Shown here one piece after another: positions 1 to 7,038 of a stretch of 35,266 bases of DNA (position 1 is its first letter; every line of letters starts with the position of its first letter). The translations under genes were made by a program, and so were the position numbers. The DNA is from Actinomadura roseirufa (GTDB lineage: Bacteria; Actinomycetota; Actinomycetes; Streptosporangiales; Streptosporangiaceae). Location of the stretch: contig NZ_CAACVB010000064.1 in NCBI RefSeq assembly GCF_900659635.1, positions 1-35,266 of the forward strand. Reading direction: 5' to 3'. The notes under the pieces were generated by a model. The model was not told the origin of the DNA, did no database searches, and worked only from the letters and a program-made list of their open reading frames with translations.

Positions 1-95
1 TCCCGCCGCCCTGGGGGTATCTGGCCATGCCACCGGCATACGCCCACACCACCGGCCCGTCCACTCACCCAACCGCTATGACCAATTAACCCTGG
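1..95. other. Non-coding left edge of the window
   Basis: I see no gene here. The first six bases (tcccgc) match the tRNA-Asn 3' end by chance only; the match does not continue. Confidence 0.5.
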
Positions 96-527
96 TTAGA
101 TGAGATTTGTCCCGTTGTGGGCTCGAATGAAGGGCGCGCTGGTCTGAAGTGCATCGGATACTCGAATCCCGCGCGCTTCAGGCATTACCTCCAAAGCTTC
201 CTCTGGAGTTAGCCATGCCACATTTATCGCTTCATCGGAAGTATGCGCCTCACCGCTTATTGGGCGGCACAGAAAAGCCAAGGTCACGACCCCCAAGCGC
301 ATATTTTTGTAGACGCCAGTGAGCCGGATGGGTTCAACCTTAACCCCGGTCTCTTCTGCGACCTCTCGCACCACTCCGTCCTGTGGCGTCTCATCGAGTT
401 CCAAGACTCCTCCAGGTGGAACCCATCTACCATCATCAGCACGCTTGATTGCAAGGACACGTCCGTCACTTCTCTGAACAACACCCGTCACACTGACTGA
501 ATGGCGAGGAGTGTCGGTTTCACTCAC
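96..527 (-). CDS. Nudix hydrolase, Pif-like AICE immunity/regulatory protein
   Basis: The 143-residue protein carries a complete Nudix box (Gx5Ex7REVxEExG) at about residues 39-62, containing the REVAEETGV core, so it should bind a divalent metal and hydrolyse a nucleoside-diphosphate-linked substrate. The substrate cannot be read from sequence. Its GTG start overlaps the 3' end of the upstream GntR gene by 8 bases, which implies a two-gene leftward operon with translational coupling. In pSAM2 the immunity protein Pif has a Nudix motif and is linked to the KorSA repressor, so a role in limiting redundant transfer between element-bearing cells is likely. That role is inferred from context; a housekeeping Nudix activity cannot be excluded. 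Confidence 0.88.
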   Translation of the reverse strand: MSETDTPRHSVSVTGVVQRSDGRVLAIKRADDGRWVPPGGVLELDETPQDGVVREVAEETGVKVEPIRLTGVYKNMRLGVVTLAFLCRPISGEAHTSDEAINVAWLTPEEALEVMPEARGIRVSDALQTSAPFIRAHNGTNLI

Positions 528-1278
528 TATCGTTCACCCACTCATAGGTAAGCTTCCATAGCTGGCTTGGAAAGACGTTCAGGACAACCTCCAGGGGTCT
601 ACCCTTCGGATCGAACGCAAAACGCACAACCTCTAGCACGTGTTGACTGACAGGGATCCGCAAGAAGGCTGCCTCTTCTTCCGAAGGACGACGCGATTCG
701 ATCTCCTCAACGAAGCGCACCACTCGGTGGCCACGCTCGCTAAGGCGTTTGTACAGTCCTGTAGGCCCAGTGTCAGGGAAGGCAATATCAGTTCCTCCCG
801 CTATGGCGATAGGGAGGTATGAGGCCGCAATCTGTACAGGCTTCTCATCAGCGAACATGTGACGTTTGCGGATAAGCGCAGTGTCGTCGGCGTTCATGTT
901 GAGGTACTCGGCAACTCGGGGAGGCGGAGCAATCTCCTCAACTTGCACGAGTTCGGTTCGTGGCCTGAGTCCTGCCTTTTGCAGTCCTTCGGCGAAGCTA
1001 CTGCCCGCCCCTTCCCCACGGGCAGGAATACGGCGAACTCGCTTAACCGTCGGAATGTCGAGAACGAATGAGCCCACGCCCTTTTCGGTACGAATCAACC
1101 CTTCGGACTCAATAAGGGCGATTGCACGACTGATCGAAGTCTGATTTAGCCCGTACTTTCTCGCCAATTCCGGCTGACTCGGCAACGCGACACCGGGACC
1201 GTAGGTACCCCGCGAGATGGCTTCACGCAGATCGTCCGCCACCTGCCGGTACCGCGCCCTGGGCTGCTGCAAGCTCAC
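520..1278 (-). CDS. GntR-family repressor with UTRA domain, KorSA-like
   Basis: The 252-residue protein has an N-terminal GntR winged helix (about residues 8-72, including LPSQPELARKYGLNQTS and a GVGSFV wing) and a C-terminal UTRA ligand-binding fold, so it belongs to the HutC subfamily. It starts at a GTG and runs leftward, away from the transfer and replication genes. KorSA of pSAM2 has the same domain make-up and represses the element's activator and its own gene; this protein probably does the same for the rightward operon. An imperfect 22-bp palindrome placed between candidate -35 and -10 boxes at 1387-1414 is a plausible operator. The effector is unknown. Confidence 0.9.
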   Translation of the reverse strand: MSLQQPRARYRQVADDLREAISRGTYGPGVALPSQPELARKYGLNQTSISRAIALIESEGLIRTEKGVGSFVLDIPTVKRVRRIPARGEGAGSSFAEGLQKAGLRPRTELVQVEEIAPPPRVAEYLNMNADDTALIRKRHMFADEKPVQIAASYLPIAIAGGTDIAFPDTGPTGLYKRLSERGHRVVRFVEEIESRRPSEEEAAFLRIPVSQHVLEVVRFAFDPKGRPLEVVLNVFPSQLWKLTYEWVNDSE

Positions 1279-1386
1279 GCCCGTCCTCCCCGTCTCAAAA
1301 CCTGCCGAATCCTACGACAGAGACGATAGCCCAACTGGCGTAGATACGGAGTATTCGCAGGTCAACTCACATGATGCCGCTCTCGC

Positions 1387-1414
1387 TTGCAGCCTATGAC
1401 ATATGTGTTAGGCT
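1387..1414 (+). promoter_or_regulatory. Candidate promoter and operator of the rightward AICE operon
   Basis: A -35-like TTGCAG (1387-1392) and a -10-like TAGGCT (1409-1414) are 16 bases apart. The interval is filled by an inverted repeat, GCCTATGACA-TA-TGTGTTAGGC (1392-1413), in which 8 of 10 positions per arm match. A repressor bound there would block polymerase. The likely ligand is the adjacent GntR protein, by context only. Confidence 0.4.
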
Positions 1415-1490
1415 CGATCCGTGGACGTTGAGAGACGCCCACAGACACGGGCGACGGACAGTGATCGCTCTTTTGACCTCAGGAGGTCCG

Positions 1491-1634
1491 ATGATCCCGA
1501 CCCAGCCGAAGAAGTGGCCGCAGGCCCTAGTGACCGTGTGCGTCGCGCTGTTCGTCATCAAGAACCCCGTGGCCGCCGCGCACGGCGTTCAGGCCGTGAC
1601 CAGCGCGCTTTCCAGCTTCGTGGACGCCTTCTGA
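1491..1634 (+). CDS. Small single-pass membrane protein of the AICE
   Basis: This 47-residue protein starts at an ATG preceded by a strong AGGAGGT ribosome site (1481-1487). That site decides the start against longer upstream in-frame options. One hydrophobic segment spans about residues 11-28 (ALVTVCVALFVIKNP region), and the rest is short and polar. Its stop overlaps the ATG of the WhiB-like gene (TGATG), so the two are co-translated. Small membrane proteins of this size at the head of the transfer operon are common in Streptomyces-type AICEs and are sometimes called Spd or Pra-region proteins. I do not recognise a specific family. Confidence 0.65.
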   Translation: MIPTQPKKWPQALVTVCVALFVIKNPVAAAHGVQAVTSALSSFVDAF

Positions 1635-1954
1635 TGAGGGCGACCTTCCCCCACGTCGCCCTGTCGACCTTGCCGGTGGTGGATCTGCTGGACCTGGTTG
1701 GTAGCGGTGAGTGCCGCTATGACCCGGAGCTGCACAACGCCCCAGACGTCTTCGAGGCCGAGCCGGTCATGGAGCGGCTGGCGAGGGTGGACGTCGCCAA
1801 GGAGCTTTGTGAGGCGTGCCCGGTGTGGGACGCGTGCCTGGAGTACGCACTCCGCACCGAGCCGACGAGCGGAATCTGGGCCGGTTACTCGCATCGCGAA
1901 CTGGCGGAGCTTCGCCGATCCGTCCGTTCAACGGCCCTGGATCAGGCCGCGTGA
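1634..1954 (+). CDS. WhiB-like iron-sulfur transcription factor
   Basis: The 106-residue protein has the four cysteines that ligate the WhiB [4Fe-4S] cluster: C27, then C59-x2-C62-x5-C68. A GIWAG turn motif follows (80-84; family form G[IV]WGG), then a short basic tail. These are the defining Wbl features, so it probably acts as a redox- or nitric-oxide-sensitive transcription regulator bound to the principal sigma factor. It is translationally coupled to genes on both sides: its ATG overlaps the preceding TGA, and its TGA overlaps the next ATG. Its position near the start of the operon suggests it controls element functions. The targets are unknown. Confidence 0.88.
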   Translation: MRATFPHVALSTLPVVDLLDLVGSGECRYDPELHNAPDVFEAEPVMERLARVDVAKELCEACPVWDACLEYALRTEPTSGIWAGYSHRELAELRRSVRSTALDQAA

Positions 1955-2085
1955 TGGGCCTCAGCAACGCCAAGCGCTGCTCCGCCTGCAAAGGCACCGG
2001 CGTGATCAAGTTCCGGCACCCGGTCTCGAACCGTCCCGGCTCGGTCAGTTGCTCGTCCTGCAACGGCACCGGCTCAGTCTCCTAG
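1954..2085 (+). CDS. Small CxxCxGxG zinc-finger protein
   Basis: The 43-residue protein consists of little more than two CxxCxGxG motifs (CSACKGTG and CSSCNGTG) about 24 residues apart, the arrangement that chelates one zinc in the DnaJ cysteine-rich domain. The J domain and substrate domain are absent, so it is not a co-chaperone in the usual sense. Its ATG overlaps the stop of the WhiB-like gene in ATGA form. It may be a nucleic-acid-binding or protein-interaction module. The function is unknown. Confidence 0.7.
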   Translation: MGLSNAKRCSACKGTGVIKFRHPVSNRPGSVSCSSCNGTGSVS

Positions 2086-2111
2086 ATCCGCGGCTAGCTG
2101 ACGCTGCGTCC

Positions 2112-2142
2112 GGGCGGCCGGACCTTCGAAGTCCGGCCGCCC
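2112..2142 (+). terminator. GC-rich hairpin between the small zinc gene and the SpdB-like gene
   Basis: A perfect 12-bp stem (2112-2123 with 2131-2142) closes a 7-base loop. No T-tract follows, as is usual in actinomycetes. It may end or attenuate transcription between the regulatory head and the transfer genes. Confidence 0.5.
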
Positions 2143-2179
2143 CACGGAACGCCAGCTCGATACGAAGGGAGTACACCTG

Positions 2180-3307
2180 ATGAAGGCGACCAACCCGAGC
2201 ACTGAGAGCCTCTCGGCGCGGGAACTGGCCGACGACCTGGCGAGTCAGCGTGACCGGGATGCGGTCCGGCGCGCTGACGAGTTGGCGCGGCTGGCCGCCG
2301 AAGCCGAGCACGATCGGGCGTTGGCCGACGTCGCGGAGAAGGCCCGGCGCGCTGAGCTGGACCGGTCGGAGCGGGAGGCGTCGGGGTCCGCGTCGGCGAC
2401 TCTCGCGCGTGTCTACCGGGAGTCCAAGGACTCCGGGGAGCGCACGCGGATCGCCGCGCACATGGCGCGGTCGGGAGAGGCGCGGGCGCTTCGCTTGGAG
2501 CGGCTGCGGACGCTGAACCTGCGTGTGCTGGTTCCCGTCTTGCTCGGCTTCGCCGCCTGGTCCACGACCGGTGTGCAGGCGGGCGGGGCGCGGCTGATGC
2601 AAGTCACCGACGCTGACCCGACGTGGTGGGCGCTGTGGGTCCTGGAGCCGGTGCTGATCGGCGCGGTGGTGTGGGTCATCGTCGTCCGGGCTCGACTCGC
2701 AGCCTGCGGTGGCCGCCTGAACCAGCAAGCCGCGCAGATCGCGGCGGGCTGCCTCTCGACGTCGATCGGGTTGAACCTGGCCGCCGCTGCGGTCGCGCCG
2801 GCGTCTTGGTCGGTCGGGAGTGTGGCCACCCTGCTGGGCTCACTGCTGGCGCACTCAATTGGGGCTGCCGGTGCTGCTGCGACCGCGCACCTGATCGGCG
2901 TCGTTGACGAGAGCATCGCCGACGCCGACCCGTGGACCGACGAACATGGCGTCTCGGTGCCGTTGCTGGCCGACCTGAACCTTGACCCCGAAAGCCTTCC
3001 CGCACCCGCTGTCGAACCCGTTCAGACTCTCGCCCCGAGTTTCGGGGCTGACCTGCCCGAACAGCGCGCTTCGGCAGCGAAAGCGAACCGGCCCAACAAG
3101 GGCGTCCGGGTGCCGCCCGCCGCTCGCCGGTCCGCCAAGCCCCCCTCCGCCCGCGCCATGACCGATGACGCCCTACGGGAGCGGCTGGCCGCTCTCGTCT
3201 CCTCCGGCGACCTTCCCGAGAACGCCCCGGTGCGGCGCGTACAGAGCGCGCTCGGCATCAGCTTCGACCGCGCCAAGCGCGTCATGGCCGCTCCGCTGGC
3301 CGCCTAG
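2180..3307 (+). CDS. SpdB-like (DUF2637-type) conjugal transfer membrane protein
   Basis: The 375-residue protein has three parts. Residues 1-110 are highly charged and Arg/Glu/Ala-rich, with predicted coiled coil. Residues about 110-240 hold four hydrophobic segments (LRVLVPVLLGFAAW, WWALWVLEPVLIGAVVWVIVV, AAQIAAGCLSTSIGLNLAAAAV and SVGSVATLLGSLLAH regions). A soluble tail ends in a helix-turn-helix-like stretch (NAPVRRVQSALGISFDRAKRV). This layout is typical of spread proteins lying directly upstream of TraB/FtsK genes in AICEs. They are thought to assist intramycelial DNA movement beside the translocase. Its ATG follows an AAGGGAG site. A direct role in DNA binding by the tail is inference. 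Confidence 0.8.
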   Translation: MKATNPSTESLSARELADDLASQRDRDAVRRADELARLAAEAEHDRALADVAEKARRAELDRSEREASGSASATLARVYRESKDSGERTRIAAHMARSGEARALRLERLRTLNLRVLVPVLLGFAAWSTTGVQAGGARLMQVTDADPTWWALWVLEPVLIGAVVWVIVVRARLAACGGRLNQQAAQIAAGCLSTSIGLNLAAAAVAPASWSVGSVATLLGSLLAHSIGAAGAAATAHLIGVVDESIADADPWTDEHGVSVPLLADLNLDPESLPAPAVEPVQTLAPSFGADLPEQRASAAKANRPNKGVRVPPAARRSAKPPSARAMTDDALRERLAALVSSGDLPENAPVRRVQSALGISFDRAKRVMAAPLAA

Positions 3308-3332
3308 CCAACCGCCCTCGACTCCGACCAGC

Positions 3333-3373
3333 GCGGGCGGCGGCCCATCCGCCAAGACAACGCCGCCGCCCGC
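3333..3373 (+). terminator. Hairpin ahead of the translocase gene
   Basis: Perfect 11-bp GC arms (3333-3343 and 3363-3373) enclose 19 bases. The structure sits just before the AGAAGGAG ribosome site of the next gene, so it could attenuate or stabilise the mRNA as well as terminate it. Confidence 0.35.
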
Positions 3374-3398
3374 TTCTCCTAGAAGGAGCAACCCCAGC

Positions 3399-5357
3399 AT
3401 GAACCCTGAACCGAACCACGAGAAGGACCCCGACGACGGCGGGCTCGACGCCGAGATCGTCATCTTTCCTCAGCAGCCAGGCACCGAGCAGCGCGACGAC
3501 ACGCCTCCCCTTGAGGGCCGGATCGTCAAGGAGCGGGCCAAGGTGCCCGAGGCGGCCGTGTCGAGCCGCGCGCAGATGGCGGCGGACTGGCGTGCGTCGG
3601 GGGAAATGCTGGTGTCCCGCGTCGGTGAGATGGTCAAGCGTCCCGACGTCATCGTCGCCGCCGTCATCAAGCATGAGCTGGTCTTCGGGCCGCTCGGCAC
3701 CGGACGCGGTATCGCCGCCGTGTGGAGGTGGGCGACCGCCCGCGAGCTGGACGCCCAGTTCGGCACCAACCCCAAGATGGTCTTGGACCTGCGCAAGTCC
3801 CGGCAGAGGATGGCGGGCGCCGCGTTCGGCATGACCGTGCTGTCCAGTGCGGTCATGTGGGCATCGTTCGGCCCGTCCCTGGTGACCCTCTCCGCCCTGC
3901 TGGGGCTTGGAGTGGCGGGCGCGGCCGAGCGCAAGATTCGGGCGGCGGGCACCACTCACGATGACGGCCGCAAAGCGCTGGGCACACACCCGGGCAGCAA
4001 GGCCGTGCGGCTGGCGCTCGCGAACGCCAAGCTCGGCAAGCACGACCAGCTCCGGGTGATCGGCGCGGTCACCCGCGATGGTGACGCCTGGATCGCCACG
4101 GTCGAACTACCGCCCGGCACCCCCTACCGCACCGCCGCCAAGAAGCGCCCCGAGATCGCCTCAGCGATCGGCGTAGACGAAGTACAGGTCGCGCTTGATC
4201 CGGTCAAGGGCCACAACGGGCGCGTCAAGCTGTGGGTCGCCGACGAAGACCCGATGCAGGGCAGCAGGGTCGAGAACCCGATCGTCTCCCAGGCCGGGCC
4301 GGTCGACTTCTGGCACGACAAGGTGTTTGCCGGCCGCGACGCACGCGGGCGGGAAGTCGCCTTCTCCCTGGTCGAACGCTCGTACCTGATCGGTGGCGAG
4401 CCGGGCGGCGGCAAGTCCGTCGCCTCGAACAACATCCTGACCTTCGCCTCCATGGACCCCTACATCGACCTGTACCTGGGAGATGGCAAGTACGGCTTCG
4501 ATCAGATGCTGTTCGAGCCGCTGGCTCAGGGCGTCATCGGCGACCGGCAGGGCCACGACCCGGTCATGGAGATGCTGGAAACCGTCCGGGAGGAGATGAA
4601 CCGGCGCTACAAGCTGCTCCGCAAGCTCGGCACCCCGAAGATCACGCGTGAGATCGCCGTCAAGTACGGCATCAACCCGGTCCTGCTCCACTTGGACGAG
4701 ATCCAGACCTGGTCAGCGTCCGGGGACACCAAGCTGGACAAGGCGTTCGTGCTGTCGGTCGCCGACATCGTTGGACGCGGGCGGGCCGCCGCCATCGTGA
4801 CCGGAGCCGTCACCCAGCGCCCCGCCGCCGAAGTCGTCCCGACCCGGCTGCGCGACATCCTGTCGATCCGGTGGGCGCTGCGCTGCACCACCCCCGACGC
4901 CTCCGACACCATCCTGGGGTCGGGCCGCGCCGGCCAGGGCTACAGCGCGGCGACCTTCAACGCCGACCAGCGCGGCGCGGGCTTCCTGCTGTCGGAGGGC
5001 GCGTTGCCGATCCAGACCCGATCGGCGTTCCTCAACGAGAGTGAGCTGTCCGGGCTGGCGACCCGCGCCTACGACCTGCGTAGGAGCGCTGGCACCCTCC
5101 CCGCTAGCGCCGAACGTCCCGGGGTCAAGCTCCTGCTGGCCGTCCTGGAGGCCATGGGCGGGCACCCCAAGGGGGCGCACACCGCCGACATCCTGGCCGC
5201 GCTCACCCGGATGGGCGGCTATGCCGACTGGGAGCCGACCAAGCTGGCCGCCGCCCTCAAGCCGCTCGGAGTCTTCCCCCGGCAGGTCGACATCGACGGC
5301 CGCAACCGCAACGGCTACCGCCGCGAGGACGTCACACAGGCCCTCGACAGGGCCTAA
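3399..5357 (+). CDS. FtsK/SpoIIIE-type DNA translocase, TraB/TraSA-like conjugation protein
   Basis: This 652-residue motor protein should assemble as a hexameric ring at the membrane and pump double-stranded element DNA into the recipient. The Walker A motif is GGEPGGGKS (332-340) and Walker B is LLHLDE (429-434). Hydrophobic segments before the motor (about residues 140-175) may anchor it. The last ~85 residues look like a winged helix (GAHTADILAALTRMGGY region), comparable to the C-terminal domain by which TraB proteins read short repeats in the clt transfer locus. The ATG at 3399 is preferred because AGAAGGAG precedes it; an in-frame upstream extension overlaps the SpdB gene and is unlikely. 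The adjacent CTAG-rich cluster is a candidate target. Confidence 0.92.
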   Translation: MNPEPNHEKDPDDGGLDAEIVIFPQQPGTEQRDDTPPLEGRIVKERAKVPEAAVSSRAQMAADWRASGEMLVSRVGEMVKRPDVIVAAVIKHELVFGPLGTGRGIAAVWRWATARELDAQFGTNPKMVLDLRKSRQRMAGAAFGMTVLSSAVMWASFGPSLVTLSALLGLGVAGAAERKIRAAGTTHDDGRKALGTHPGSKAVRLALANAKLGKHDQLRVIGAVTRDGDAWIATVELPPGTPYRTAAKKRPEIASAIGVDEVQVALDPVKGHNGRVKLWVADEDPMQGSRVENPIVSQAGPVDFWHDKVFAGRDARGREVAFSLVERSYLIGGEPGGGKSVASNNILTFASMDPYIDLYLGDGKYGFDQMLFEPLAQGVIGDRQGHDPVMEMLETVREEMNRRYKLLRKLGTPKITREIAVKYGINPVLLHLDEIQTWSASGDTKLDKAFVLSVADIVGRGRAAAIVTGAVTQRPAAEVVPTRLRDILSIRWALRCTTPDASDTILGSGRAGQGYSAATFNADQRGAGFLLSEGALPIQTRSAFLNESELSGLATRAYDLRRSAGTLPASAERPGVKLLLAVLEAMGGHPKGAHTADILAALTRMGGYADWEPTKLAAALKPLGVFPRQVDIDGRNRNGYRREDVTQALDRA

Positions 5358-5379
5358 AACCCGCCTGACCGGCCTCTGA

Positions 5380-5480
5380 GAGGGGCCTAGATCTAGGCGC
5401 GCAGCCTCTAGAACCTAGGCCCCTCCCCTAGCCACCCGAACCACATCTGACCAGGCAACTAGCCGCTCTAGACCCGCTAG
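5380..5480. repeat. CTAG-rich palindrome cluster, candidate clt or origin site
   Basis: Eight CTAG tetranucleotides lie in 94 bases (starting at 5387, 5393, 5408, 5415, 5428, 5459, 5468, 5477), although CTAG is usually rare in high-GC actinomycete DNA. They form nested symmetry: a perfect 12-bp palindrome CCTAGATCTAGG (5386-5397), 11-bp arms GAGGGGCCTAG/CTAGGCCCCTC (5380-5390 and 5415-5425), and CTCTAG/CTAGAG arms at 5466-5482. The cluster lies directly after the translocase gene and before the replication genes. A cis-acting transfer or replication site is an inference. Confidence 0.6.
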
Positions 5481-5535
5481 AGACCCCCAGCCAGACACCC
5501 CGGAAACCCCCACCTGCAAGGAGGTGCGACCTTCC

Positions 5536-5925
5536 ATGCCCAAGACCCTGAGCATCGACCGGTTCATGGACCCGACCGGCACCCGCTACGGCATCCCCAC
5601 GTGGCCGTGGCGGATGGCTCCCGCCCACCTGCTCACCCGTCGTCAGCTCACCGCCCGTGGGCTGCGCCCCGGCGGACAGCCCGTCTGCGGACAGATCCTC
5701 TGGGCCTCCCGCAGGCGCCCGCACGTCCGGGCCGCCTACCTCTACGACGTCCGCTTCGCTCTGCCCAAGCGGACCGCCACCCCGCGCCAGCTCGGCGCCC
5801 TCGACAAGGCCATGGCCGCCCGCCGTACCTGCCCCCGCTGTGGTGAGGACGCCGGTTACGTCCTGCCCACCCGCTACGGCGCGTGCCTCGACTGCCTCAC
5901 CGACTGGGAGATCCACGCCGCATGA
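5536..5925 (+). CDS. RRQRL-type zinc-binding AICE protein
   Basis: The 129-residue protein has an N-terminal conserved region containing LLTRRQLTARGLRPGG (residues about 35-50) and a C-terminal zinc knuckle formed by CPRCG and CLDC. That combination is typical of a small protein family (RRQRL motif, zinc-binding) found next to rep genes in Streptomyces-type AICEs. Its biochemical role is unknown; a DNA-binding or replication-accessory function is plausible. The ATG at 5536 is chosen because AAGGAGG (5518-5524) is correctly spaced for it; an alternative GTG at 5524 would overlap that site. Its stop overlaps the ATG of a tiny following ORF. Confidence 0.78.
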   Translation: MPKTLSIDRFMDPTGTRYGIPTWPWRMAPAHLLTRRQLTARGLRPGGQPVCGQILWASRRRPHVRAAYLYDVRFALPKRTATPRQLGALDKAMAARRTCPRCGEDAGYVLPTRYGACLDCLTDWEIHAA

Positions 5926-5978
5926 ACACCCACACCTACGACCGCCAACCAACCCCACCCTGCAAGGAGAACACGTGA
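5922..5978 (+). CDS. Candidate 18-residue coupling peptide
   Basis: An 18-codon ORF starts at an ATG overlapping the previous stop (ATGA) and ends at a TGA overlapping the next GTG (GTGA). It therefore bridges two real genes with 4-base overlaps at both ends. The peptide is polar, with no recognised motif. It may exist to carry ribosomes across the gap rather than to make a functional product. Chance is possible given its size. Confidence 0.35.
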   Translation: MNTHTYDRQPTPPCKENT

Positions 5979-6118
5979 TCACCGGCGACTGCGTCAGCTG
6001 CGGCGACCTCGACGACCTCAACGGGCTGGAGCTGTGCGACGACTGCGCGTGCCCCATCTGCGGTGAGAACCACGACGACGAGCCGTGCCCGCTGGAGTAC
6101 GACGAGGACGAGCTGTGA
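5975..6118 (+). CDS. Small acidic cysteine-rich protein (zinc ribbon-like)
   Basis: The 47-residue product starts at a GTG 4 bases after AAGGAGA (5964-5970). It contains CVSC, CDDCACPIC and a final CPLE, seven cysteines in all, with many Asp and Glu residues, so it probably folds around zinc. Its TGA overlaps the GTG of the primase-polymerase gene (GTGA), tying it to replication functions. Similar small cysteine-rich ORFs occur before prim-pol genes in AICEs. No function is known. Confidence 0.6.
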   Translation: MITGDCVSCGDLDDLNGLELCDDCACPICGENHDDEPCPLEYDEDEL

Positions 6119-7038
6119 ACGGCACCCTGCCGTACGCACTGGCCGCCGCGCGGCGCGGCTGGCACGTCTTCCCGCTACGGGCGCGGCGCAAGACCCCGCT
6201 GGCCCGGTTCACCGACTGGGAGAGGCACGCCACCACCGACCCCGGCCGGATCACCGCGTTCTGGTCGCGCGGGCCGTTCAATGTCGCGGTGGCGTGCGGG
6301 CCGTCTCGGCTGGTCGTGATCGACCTCGACATGCCCAAGCCCGGCGAGCGGCCTCCCGCAGCTTGGGCCCTGCCCGGTGTCAACGAAGGAGCCGACGCGT
6401 TCGCCGTCCTGTGCGAGCGGCACGGCCAGCCCTACCCCACCGACACGTTCACCGTTCGGACCCGGCGCGGTGGCACACACCTCTACTTCGACGCCCCGCC
6501 CGGTGCCGAACTGCGCAACACCTCCGGGCGACACGGCTGGCTGATCGACACCCGCGCCTGTGGTGGGTACGTCGTCGGACCCGGCAGCGTCGTCGACCTG
6601 CCGGACGGCGCGGGCTCGTACGACGTCGTCAACGACGCTCCGCCCGCGCCCCTGCCGACCTGGTTGCGGGACGTGCTCACCGCGCCCGCCCCTACGCCCC
6701 GCCCCCACTTGAGTGCCCCTTCGCCCGCAGGCGTCGCCGACCTTGACGGCTACCTACAGGCGGCACTCAAGGGGGAGGCGCAGCGGGTGACCGAAGCGCA
6801 GATCGGCCAGCGCAACTACGCGCTCAACAAGGCCGCCTACAACCTGGGGCGGCTGGTGGGCTCTGGAGCCCTTCCCGAGCCTCTCGTAAGGGCCGTCTTG
6901 GTCGAAGCCGTCAGCGTCCACTACAGCCCCGGCAAGGACGGATTCACCGAGTCCGAAGCTCTCGCCACGATCGCCGCCGCCCTGACCGCTGGGGCGCGTC
7001 GTCCCCGCACCATCACCCGCCGACAGGAGGCCGCATGA
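6115..7038 (+). CDS. Bifunctional DNA primase/polymerase (prim-pol) of the AICE
   Basis: The 307-residue protein is an archaeo-eukaryotic-type primase-polymerase domain with a short C-terminal extension. The metal-binding hhhDxD motif is VVIDLD with D70 and D72, and the nucleotide-binding motif is GGTHLYF with H122. The early WHVFPLRARRKTPL region is also typical of this family (Pfam prim-pol, PF09250 type). It should prime, and perhaps extend, DNA at the element's replication origin. A GTG at 6115 overlapping the previous stop is chosen over an in-frame ATG ten codons upstream. Its TGA overlaps the ATG of the DUF3631 gene, so the two probably act together as a split RepPP replication initiator. 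Confidence 0.9.
   Translation: MNGTLPYALAAARRGWHVFPLRARRKTPLARFTDWERHATTDPGRITAFWSRGPFNVAVACGPSRLVVIDLDMPKPGERPPAAWALPGVNEGADAFAVLCERHGQPYPTDTFTVRTRRGGTHLYFDAPPGAELRNTSGRHGWLIDTRACGGYVVGPGSVVDLPDGAGSYDVVNDAPPAPLPTWLRDVLTAPAPTPRPHLSAPSPAGVADLDGYLQAALKGEAQRVTEAQIGQRNYALNKAAYNLGRLVGSGALPEPLVRAVLVEAVSVHYSPGKDGFTESEALATIAAALTAGARRPRTITRRQEAA

Noticed and set aside
1..40. Left attachment site at the window start
   Set aside because: Only six bases match the tRNA-Asn 3' end, then similarity stops.
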